DNA of 64,000 bases from SIAJ01 sp963773845 (lineage in GTDB: Bacteria > Planctomycetota > Planctomycetia > Gemmatales > Gemmataceae): contig CAVZCU010000017.1 of assembly GCA_963773845.1 (NCBI GenBank), positions 534,569 through 598,568 of the forward strand. The letters run 5' to 3'. The notes under the pieces are model-generated. The model worked only from the letters and a program-made list of their open reading frames with translations. It had not been told where the DNA came from and ran no database searches. A program made the position numbers and the translations under genes. Below are positions 57,870 to 64,000 of this stretch, piece by piece. Numbering within the stretch: position 1 is the stretch's first letter; each line of letters opens with the position of its first letter.

Positions 57870-58910
57870 ATGAAACGCATCGCGATGACGTTAATCGAAC
57901 TCTTGGTGGTGATCGCCATCATTGCGATCCTGATTGGCCTCTTGCTCCCCGCCGTGCAAAAGGTCCGCGAGGCCGCCAATCGACTCAAGTGCGAAAATAA
58001 TCTGAAGCAATTCGGACTGGCTCTGCACAACTTTCACGACACGCACGGTTATTTCCCTCCAGGCTACACGGTGAGCGGCACGGATAACCTGGAAATGGGC
58101 GGCTTCAGCGGCTTTGTTCAACTCCTGCCATACATCGAGCAGGACAATCTCTTTCGCCAGTGGAACCTGAACGGCAAATGGTACGAGCCGCCCAACGACG
58201 CCCTGGTCTCCGTGGAAGTCAAAACCTTCTATTGCCCCAGCAATCGCTCCGGCGGCAAAGTGGACATGACGTTCCTGGAAGCGATTGCCGGCCGGCCGCT
58301 GCCGAATACGGCCGCAAGCGATTACTTGTTGTGCAAGGGCGCGAATGCGGCCTTGTGCGAGAAGTGTAAGATCCCCGCCGAGGGCCGCGGCGTTTTCGAC
58401 GTGAACACCAAGACGCGGCTCGATGACATTACGGACGGGACCAGCCACACGTTCGCGATCGGCGAGGGCGCTGGCAATAATCGCCGTTTCGGTTATCGGC
58501 GCTTTTATCAGGACACGACGCCCGCGACCGGCTTGTTTCCCGGACAATCTCCCCTCATCGACCAGAGCTGGTCGCAAGGCCCCGCCGCGACGACGGAGCT
58601 TCACTCACTCGGCCTCATGGGCGGGGCTTGCCTGGGAATCACGGCCGTGCGCGGCGGGCAGACGGATCCGTTCAACGAGCCAATGAACTGCCGGCTCTGC
58701 TTACCGAGCTTCGATTACAATCAGGGCTGCGTCAACGCCGGCACGGCGCCGGGCAGTTATGACACGACGTCCGGCTTTCGCAGCGTTCATATCGGTGGCT
58801 GCTATTTTCTCTTCTGCGACGGCAGCGTTCGCTTCATCCACGAAGGCATCGCGCCGGACACCTATCGTGCCATGTCCACCATCGCGGGCGGCGAAGTCGT
58901 CGCGGACTGA
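57870..58910 (+). CDS. DUF1559 protein with atypical prepilin leader
   Basis: 346 aa. The leader MKRIAMTLIELLVVIAIIAIL is short and lacks the Gly-Phe or Ala-Phe processing site seen in the other three; here Ala is followed by Met. Then LLPAVQKVREAANRLKCENNLKQFG. A Cys-rich insertion (LLCKGANAALCEKCKI and CRLCLPSFDYNQGC) is not present in the other three, and the family ending FLFCDGSVRFIHEGI is present. Possibly a metal- or disulfide-bearing DUF1559 variant. Frame intact. Confidence 0.8.
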   Translation: MKRIAMTLIELLVVIAIIAILIGLLLPAVQKVREAANRLKCENNLKQFGLALHNFHDTHGYFPPGYTVSGTDNLEMGGFSGFVQLLPYIEQDNLFRQWNLNGKWYEPPNDALVSVEVKTFYCPSNRSGGKVDMTFLEAIAGRPLPNTAASDYLLCKGANAALCEKCKIPAEGRGVFDVNTKTRLDDITDGTSHTFAIGEGAGNNRRFGYRRFYQDTTPATGLFPGQSPLIDQSWSQGPAATTELHSLGLMGGACLGITAVRGGQTDPFNEPMNCRLCLPSFDYNQGCVNAGTAPGSYDTTSGFRSVHIGGCYFLFCDGSVRFIHEGIAPDTYRAMSTIAGGEVVAD

Positions 58911-58971
58911 TGGAGATTCCGGGCCAGCCTGCAGTCCCGGCGGAGCCAGAAGCGCAAGTTTTGAAGGTGCG

Positions 58972-59190
58972 CTCTCCAGAAGCATCGGCAGAACCAGGCG
59001 GAGCCTGAAGCGTAAGCGAAGGCGACCACGACGGCATCCGAAAATCTCTCCAGAAGCATCGGCAGAACCAGTCGGAGCCTGAAGCGTAAGCGAAGGCGAC
59101 CGCGACGGCATCCGAAAATCTGGATTCGTCCGAACACTCGCCACTGCATGCGATTCGGCGTCGCCTTCGCTGACGCTTCAGGCTCCGCCT
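58972..59190. repeat. Tandem 74-bp repeat plus inverted copy
   Basis: Two near-identical 74-bp copies begin at 58972 and 59046 (CTCTCCAGAAGCATCGGCAG). Their inner part, GCCTGAAGCGTAAGCGAAGG, reappears inverted at 59160-59190. Same family as the palindrome at 55831-55892. Confidence 0.8.
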
Positions 59191-59238
59191 CACGGCGTCA
59201 GCGCAACTTTAAAAAGCGCAAGCGAACGACGCCCGTCC

Positions 59239-59847
59239 TCATCCCGCGATACGTTCCTCGTCTCCCAAGCGCCGGAACTCTTCCTCGACGGCGACGCGCA
59301 CGCGGTTTCGATAGCGCACGCATGTCAGTGGCGGCAGGCCCAATTCGCTTCCGACCGCTTCATCCGTCTTACTGGCGTTCACCACGTGGTCGTAGCACGT
59401 CCAGTTCGTGGCGCTGGTCACGGCACGAACGGCCTCCTCGGCGGTCTCCCACCGATCGCGCTCGATGAGTGCAGCCAGTTCGTCGACGGTGTCGGCCCGA
59501 TCGAAGCCGCTGAAGTCGATCAACTCGCCGGCGGGATGGTTGGACGGGCTGCGGAAGAAGTCGATGATCTTGCGTCGGGCGATGCCGCACATCCAGGTGA
59601 ACGGCCGCCCCTTTTGCCGATCGAACTGGTGGATCGATCGGATCACATCGGCCAGCACAACCAACAAGATGTCATCCAGGTCGGAGGGATTCTTGACGCG
59701 TTTACGAATGAACCCGGCCAGCCGGCGCGTGTAGCGCTCGACCAGCCGTGATGCGGCGCGCTCGTAATCGGCCCCGCCGGGGACGGATTCCTTGAGCTGC
59801 TGGAAAAGTACGGTGGAGCGGTCGTCCGGAGTATCGGGTGGAGGCAT
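59239..59847 (-). CDS. ECF-type RNA polymerase sigma factor
   Basis: 202 aa. Region 2: VERYTRRLAGFIRKRVKNP, LDDILLVVLADVIRSIHQFD, RPFTWMCGIARRKIIDFFR; region 4: TDEAVGSELGLPPLTCVRYR. ATG 59847 (MPPPDTPDDRSTV). Third sigma factor of the window. Divergent from a small membrane protein gene at 60093, so a membrane-bound regulator is possible, but it has no coupled anti-sigma gene. Confidence 0.8.
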   Translation of the reverse strand: MPPPDTPDDRSTVLFQQLKESVPGGADYERAASRLVERYTRRLAGFIRKRVKNPSDLDDILLVVLADVIRSIHQFDRQKGRPFTWMCGIARRKIIDFFRSPSNHPAGELIDFSGFDRADTVDELAALIERDRWETAEEAVRAVTSATNWTCYDHVVNASKTDEAVGSELGLPPLTCVRYRNRVRVAVEEEFRRLGDEERIAG

Positions 59848-60092
59848 GGAACTCGGCCAGCGATTGGTACGATGGAAACGACCATGGCGAATGCGACTTG
59901 AGCATACCCGCGAAGCCGGAAACAATCAACATGGCGGCAAATTGGCTCGCAAATGGATTGCAGGGCTCCATACCGGGGGGCGCAATGCAATCGAACACCT
60001 CCCGCCCATCTTCCCTTCATCCCCATTGTGCCGAGCGAGCCGGTTCCTATACTTCGGGAGTGCGGAGTCGTGCGCATCAACGGAGCAAGATT

Positions 60093-60377
60093 ATGTTGGC
60101 GATTGGGTTTTCCTGGATCATCATTCCCTGTGTGGCCGCGATATTTGTGACGAAAATGGCCCCGGGCGTATGGGAGGACCGCGGACCGACCGTTTTCATG
60201 TTGACGTCGGTGACTGCCGCGTTTTTCGGGATCTTGTTCGCTCTGGTCACCGAAGGAATCAACGGATTCGGACCGGCGTCGAGTGCGCCGTGGACGGGCA
60301 TAGCCGTTTCGGCGCTGGGAGGACTGGTCGCTTTCGTTGCGTATGCCGGGTATGTTCGCCGTGTCGGTCCGGCCTAA
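60093..60377 (+). CDS. Small three-helix membrane protein
   Basis: 94 aa with three hydrophobic segments (GFSWIIIPCVAAIFVT, TSVTAAFFGILFALVTEG, IAVSALGGLVAFVAYAGYV). ATG 60093 has a GGAG motif upstream. No family recognised. It is divergent to the sigma factor gene across a 245-bp intergenic stretch. Confidence 0.5.
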   Translation: MLAIGFSWIIIPCVAAIFVTKMAPGVWEDRGPTVFMLTSVTAAFFGILFALVTEGINGFGPASSAPWTGIAVSALGGLVAFVAYAGYVRRVGPA

Positions 60378-60416
60378 GTGGCTCCGGAAAAGGCATTGGA
60401 CAGCGGCCGATGTCGC

Positions 60417-60618
60417 GGAGGCCGAAGTGCAGCGAGGCACCACGAGACGGTCCCCGGGGGTTAGTCCGAGCCCACCACAAAGGCACAAAGATCACACAAA
60501 GAAACACAAAGAATATCGGGCTTGGATTTCTTTGCGATTCTTTGTGTGATCTTTGTGCCTTTGTGGTGGGCTCGTGATTTTATTCGCATTCGCGGCGGTG
60601 CCTCGCTTCGGCCTCCGC
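60417..60618. repeat. Nested inverted repeat with 36-nt perfect inner arms
   Basis: Inner arms: GAGCCCACCACAAAGGCACA onward at 60468-60503 with its exact 36-nt complement at 60538-60573. Outer arms: GGAGGCCGAAG...GCGAGGCACC at 60417-60442 and GGTGCCTCGCTTCGGCCTCC near 60598-60618, complementary apart from four bases. Related to 50873-50984. No coding frame. Confidence 0.85.
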
Positions 60619-60677
60619 CGCGTCCGGCGCAAATGTCAAGTCGCCTTTACGGACCCATTTACTCAGGACGATCGTTT

Positions 60678-61499
60678 TCACGCAAGCGCGACGAACTGGC
60701 CATCCTGCCGGGCCGAGCGCAAACAGGCGTCGAGGACGATCTGCGTCTGGAGTGCGATCTCGCTCCACGAGGCATCCAGTTGCCCCGAATGGACGAGCGC
60801 TGAAAAGTTGCGAATCATGTTCGTTTCCTGGGCCTCCGGCTTGCCGTCGCTATACTCCGGGACCGCGTAGCGCCGTGGATGGCTCTCCCAGTGATAGGAG
60901 CAGCCGGAAACGCGGTAAGCCGGCGTGTTCTGCTCGAACGAACTTTCACATCCGTAGTACGGCAACACAAAGTCCGACAAATAAACGCTCCCCCGAGTGC
61001 CGCTAATGTGCGCCCACTGTTGCAACTGCGTACGAAACGAGCAATAGAAGCTCGCGGTGGCGCCATTCGCAAACAAGAGTTCGCCGGAAAACTCCATCGG
61101 CACTCCGGCCGAATTGGACTCGATCAACCGGCCAGTGACCTGCTGCGGCATTTGATATTTCATCGCCCACAGGCTGAAGCGAAGGTTGTACCAGCCCAAG
61201 TCGCCGAGGCAGCCGAGCGGCTCCAGTTCGCTCTGCACGCGAATGTTGCCGCGATGAAAATCCTCTGATGCGGCAAATGTGAACTGCGAGGCGATCCGCC
61301 GAACATCCCCGACCGACTCGCCATCGTCGAGCACCTGGCGCAGCAAGGGCAGTCGCTTCCCGTGCATGAACATGACGCCATCCATGAACTGCACACGATT
61401 CGCCTGACACGCACTCAGCATCGCGCCCACATCATCGGCGGTTGGACCACATGGCTTTTCGCAAAGGATGTGCTTGCCCGCCTCGGCGGCACGAAGCAT
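60678..61499 (-). pseudogene. 5'-truncated Gfo/Idh/MocA-family oxidoreductase
   Basis: 273 aa remain. EAGKHILCEKPCGPTADDV (the EKP motif of the family), FMDGVMFMHGKRLPLLRQVL, CLGDLGWYNLRFSLWAMKY, and an end with ISGTRGSVYLSDFVLPYYG. The N-terminal Rossmann GxGxxG region and its start are absent: coding similarity begins about at 61540, where a different gene ends. The lost part is about 75-90 residues, so the remaining protein cannot bind NAD(P). The truncation coincides with the edge of the accessory block. Confidence 0.7.
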
Positions 61500-61510
61500 C
61501 CGGTCGTTGT

Positions 61511-61795
61511 TTAATGCCGGGTCACTCTGACGAGAGCCGAGGGAAGGTCGCGCTCGTTGATGCTGCTGAAGCCGGCAAAGCGGCCGGTGCGGTCGACGAG
61601 GATTTGATCCCAGATGCCGCGCGTGTCTTTGAAAATCACCAGGTATTTCGACAGGTCGAATTCCGCCGCGAGATCGGCGATAACATTGTCGGCGTCGCGG
61701 GCGATGCTCGTGGCGCCGTCATGGTCGACGATGGCGATGACGTTGCCATGAATGGTGCGGCTGTAAACCGAGCGGAGTTTGTCTTTAACAAGCAT
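61511..61795 (-). CDS. Small hypothetical protein of the accessory block
   Basis: 94 aa: KLRSVYSRTIHGNVIAIVDHDG, VIADLAAEFDLSKYLVIFKDTRG, WDQILVDRTGRFAGFSSIN. A complete small globular protein. GGGGGA lies just upstream of ATG 61795, like the other genes of this block. Its stop overlaps the start of the truncated oxidoreductase region, so this is the last gene of the accessory block. Confidence 0.6.
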   Translation of the reverse strand: MLVKDKLRSVYSRTIHGNVIAIVDHDGATSIARDADNVIADLAAEFDLSKYLVIFKDTRGIWDQILVDRTGRFAGFSSINERDLPSALVRVTRH

Positions 61796-61916
61796 CGTGT
61801 CCCCCTGCTTCGCTTTGGCGATTGGTGCTTAATTTGTTGAAGTGCAGTTCTTTTTATTATACACGAAGTCACCGTCATTGTGATGACCTCGATAAATCGC
61901 CGCGCCGGCCGATCGA

Positions 61917-62012
61917 TCAGTCCGGCACCGGTGCACCTATGGCGACCTCGAAATTTCTGAAGGCATAATCCGCCGCAGTGAAAAATTCGGCCCGGTAGGT
62001 TGTTGTGCGCAT
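61917..62012 (-). CDS. Short paralogue of the 62573-62974 protein
   Basis: 31 aa, MRTTTYRAEFFTAADYAF, closely resembling the start of the 133-aa protein (MKKSYTAYFYTDAEYA). AGGTGA precedes ATG 62012. It ends early, so it is either a truncated copy or a small peptide. Confidence 0.4.
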   Translation of the reverse strand: MRTTTYRAEFFTAADYAFRNFEVAIGAPVPD

Positions 62013-62015
62013 GGC

Positions 62016-62501
62016 TCACCTGCCTTCCGCTGCGGAGTGCAATCTGCCGAAAACAGGAGGGGCAGTGGTTTCCTCTTCGTAGTTGCCTTGCGCGCGGGCG
62101 AGCGCCAGGTCGAAGTCGTAATTGTTGCGGTCGCTCCAGTGCATCAGGTCGCACAGGAGATCACCGAGGGCGTCCTCGTCGTCGGTGCCGGTGACGCACT
62201 GGAATTGACGCAAGGCGGCGCCGGCCCATTTCGCGCGGCTGGCATTCATCTTCTCCGGGTCCGACGGTAGTCGCTTCGCTTTCTTCTTTGATGCCGGCCG
62301 GTCGTGCAACGCTTCATCGACTTGAACCATGACGCTGCGCAAGCCATCGAATATTCGTTCGATCTGCCAGCTTTCGAGAGCCGTAACGGGTTGACCATCT
62401 TCGTAATGCAAGATGTCCGTGGCGTCTTCCAGTTCGGTCGAGACTGCCTTTAATGCCGCTTTCATCTTTGCAACATCAGGCGTGCTAGCTGCTTTTGTCA
62501 T
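62016..62501 (-). CDS. Hypothetical protein of the accessory block
   Basis: 161 aa: AKMKAALKAVSTELEDATDIL, VTALESWQIERIFDGLRSVM, and an acidic end. Helical, probably cytoplasmic; no family recognised. GGGAGA precedes ATG 62501. Tightly packed with its neighbours, all on the minus strand with similar ribosome sites, as in conjugative or integrative elements. Confidence 0.6.
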   Translation of the reverse strand: MTKAASTPDVAKMKAALKAVSTELEDATDILHYEDGQPVTALESWQIERIFDGLRSVMVQVDEALHDRPASKKKAKRLPSDPEKMNASRAKWAGAALRQFQCVTGTDDEDALGDLLCDLMHWSDRNNYDFDLALARAQGNYEEETTAPPVFGRLHSAAEGR

Positions 62502-62555
62502 GGCGATCTCCCTGTCTGCGTTTAGTTGATTGAAGAAAGAACGGCGGGCTATTTG

Positions 62556-62593
62556 GCGGTGTGGCCGCGAAATCACAGATAGGGCCACACCGC
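62556..62593 (-). terminator. 11-bp hairpin at the end of the 62573 gene
   Basis: GCGGTGTGGCC and GGCCACACCGC, with a 16-nt loop that contains the stop codon. Followed on the minus strand by AAAT. Possible weak terminator. Confidence 0.35.
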
Positions 62594-62974
62594 GGTGGTT
62601 GGGGACCGGGCCTTTGCGATGGCGGCGCGAGCCAGCTTTTTCGCCTCGGCGATGTATCCCTTGCGTTCTGAGGCTTCGAGATCGGCGAGCGTCATCTCGC
62701 AGAATTCGAGGGCTTCGAAGAGATCGGAGGCGGCCATGCGCAAAAGCAGATCGGCGTCTCGCCAGTGCGCGAGTTCAATGAGGTCTTTTTCATCGAGGAT
62801 CTCGATGTGATTGATCGGCTGGGCTTCGTCGTACTTGTCGAATTGCAGTGCAACGCCGTCTTCGTCTTTCATCCTGCAAGCGGCGGCGAGCGCCAGCCCG
62901 GGTGTATCGGCGGCGATCTCCGTGCTTGCGTATTCGGCGTCGGTGTAGAAATACGCGGTGTAGCTCTTCTTCAT
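62573..62974 (-). CDS. Hypothetical protein of the accessory block
   Basis: 133 aa: TAYFYTDAEYASTEIAADTPG, MKDEDGVALQFDKYDE, AHWRDADLLLRMAASDLFEA. It looks like a small regulatory or anti-defence-type protein but I recognise no family. GGAGG precedes ATG 62974. A shortened relative is at 61917-62012. Confidence 0.6.
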   Translation of the reverse strand: MKKSYTAYFYTDAEYASTEIAADTPGLALAAACRMKDEDGVALQFDKYDEAQPINHIEILDEKDLIELAHWRDADLLLRMAASDLFEALEFCEMTLADLEASERKGYIAEAKKLARAAIAKARSPTTAVWPYL

Positions 62975-63026
62975 GCTGTCCTCCCTGTTTTGGTGTTGGT
63001 GATCCGGCTGGCGAGCGACTGCGTCT

Positions 63027-63939
63027 TCAGGCGGCGAGTTGCGCGGCCGGTTCTTCGGTCTGCGGCTGCAGGCTCTTGAGAAAATCCGCGGCTTTCTGCG
63101 CGTGGCTGGCGGCGGTAAAAATCGCGCGCGTGTCGTTTTTCAGCACGGTTAGCCAGCTTTGAATGTAAGCGGCGTGATCTTCGCGGCTTTCCGGAGTGAT
63201 GCCGAGATCGCAGCACAGGAAAGCCGAACCGATCTCGGCCACGAGCTCTTCCATGGCATACCCGGCGTCGGCGTATTTCTTGCGGCCGAGGTCGCGGTTC
63301 AGGCGGGCCGGGTGACGCGTGGCGTGACAACATTCATGCGCGAGCGTCGCGTAATAGGATTCACCGTCGCGGAAGGTCTGGAATTCCGGCATCTGCACGA
63401 GGTCGCGGTCGACGCTGTAAAAGGCGCGGTTGCCGCCGTGCTGGACGGTGATTTTCGTGTTGGAGAAAAATCTTCTCCGCGAATTCCAGCCGCTCGATCT
63501 GATTTTTGAGCGGCGGCTGGGTGGCATAAAAATGCCCGGGCAGTCCGTCGATTTGCTCGCCGTTAAAGACCGTGTAGCCTTTCATAAAAGGAATTTTGAC
63601 TTCGACATCGGCGCCGTTCTCGTCGGTGTCGGTCCGGACGATCTCGTTGGCATAAACGACGAGCGCGCCTTTCTCGCCCTTGCGCACCTGGCCGCCGAGC
63701 TCGCCGCCTGCCGGTAGGTCAGCCACAGCGGGCAGCTGTAGTTGCGCTCCATGGGCGGCGGCCCACAGCATGATGACATTGATGCCGCGGTAGGCTTGGC
63801 CGCCGGCGCGCAACGGCCGCGACACCGGCCCGGCCTGGTGGCCGGCCTGCCACGGTTGCAGCCAGGTGAGATCGCCGCGCTCGAGATCGGCGAGGATCTT
63901 GCTGGTGACGCGCGTGTAAACATCGGCTTTCTCGATCAT
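63027..63939 (-). CDS. ArdC-like antirestriction protein with zincin domain (frameshifted)
   Basis: About 304 aa. N-terminal ArdC-type region: DVYTRVTSKILADLERGDLTW, PWQAG, YRGINVIMLWAAA, then an out-of-frame stretch with CPLWLTYRQA, ELGGQVRKGEKGALVVYAN; C-terminal metallopeptidase-like region with HECCHATRH (HExxH zinc motif), MEELVAEIGSAFLCCDLGI. Frame shifts near 63755, 63710 and 63475. ArdC proteins protect incoming plasmid DNA from host restriction. AAGGAGAA precedes ATG 63939. Marks this block as mobile. Confidence 0.8.
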
Positions 63940-64000
63940 GGCCGTTCTCCTTGCGGTGGGGGTTGAGGACGCGTTTGTCCGCCGCCGGCGCAGAAGGCGC

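Noticed and set aside
1..64000. tRNA or rRNA genes
   Set aside because: No T-arm or other conserved RNA signature was found by eye; a covariance search would be decisive.

Overview
The window looks like a chromosomal segment of a planctomycete, most likely from the Gemmataceae/Gemmatales. This rests on gene content, not on a search: four DUF1559 proteins with a pseudopilin-like N-terminus, Ser/Thr kinases fused to WD40 and TPR repeats beside an ECF sigma factor, a TIGR03067-type secreted protein, a CRTAC1/ASPIC-UnbV lipoprotein, many secreted hypotheticals, and many dispersed intergenic palindromes. Roughly thirty reading-frame shifts interrupt otherwise well-conserved genes. This pattern fits uncorrected long-read indels better than real decay, so I annotate such genes as single CDSs and give the approximate break points.

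Layout. 1-7.6 kb (minus): ECF sigma factor followed by two tandem Ser/Thr kinase-WD40 genes. 7.8-10.2 kb (plus): a radical SAM/SPASM enzyme translationally coupled to a membrane protein. 10.2-15.8 kb (minus): an HK97-type phage head module (portal, prohead protease, major capsid, small protein, gp6-like connector, head-tail joining protein) without visible terminase, tail, integrase or lysis genes. It holds a 101-bp tandem array and is bounded by a palindrome on one side and by a 15-copy, 10-bp tandem array on the other. 16.3-18.6 kb: a secreted WD40 protein with one in-frame TGA. 18.6-21.6 kb: a GC-rich segment of small hypotheticals bracketed by two copies of a hybrid histidine kinase 3' end. 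21.6-30.3 kb: hybrid histidine kinase, glycine-rich Spy-like protein, short UvrC-like protein, SurA/PpiC isomerase, and a sigma factor/membrane protein/secreted protein operon. 30.3-34.2 kb: a Bcp-type peroxiredoxin whose peroxidatic Cys codon is TGA (selenoprotein candidate) and an AddA/UvrD-like helicase. 34.3-40.5 kb (minus): lipoprotein, two DUF1559 proteins, TIGR03067 protein, GH38-like protein. 40.5-45.9 kb (plus): a TPR, J-domain, GrpE, Hsp70 chaperone operon. 45.9-60.4 kb: a coiled-coil/small-protein pair, membrane and secreted hypotheticals, an alpha/beta hydrolase, a serine beta-lactamase-like hydrolase, two more DUF1559 genes, a TPR protein, an ASPIC/UnbV protein and another sigma factor. 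60.6-64 kb (minus): a 5'-truncated Gfo/Idh/MocA oxidoreductase abutting a block of accessory genes (ArdC-like zincin and small hypotheticals) that looks like plasmid or integrative-element DNA.

The observations most worth following are the two in-frame TGA codons. One sits exactly at the peroxiredoxin catalytic Cys. The other is followed, 22 nt downstream, by a perfect 7-bp hairpin with a GUC loop, which resembles a bacterial SECIS element. Next in interest are the orphan phage head module with its unusual tandem arrays, the Hsp70 operon whose J-domain lacks HPD, and the mobile-element junction at 61.5 kb.
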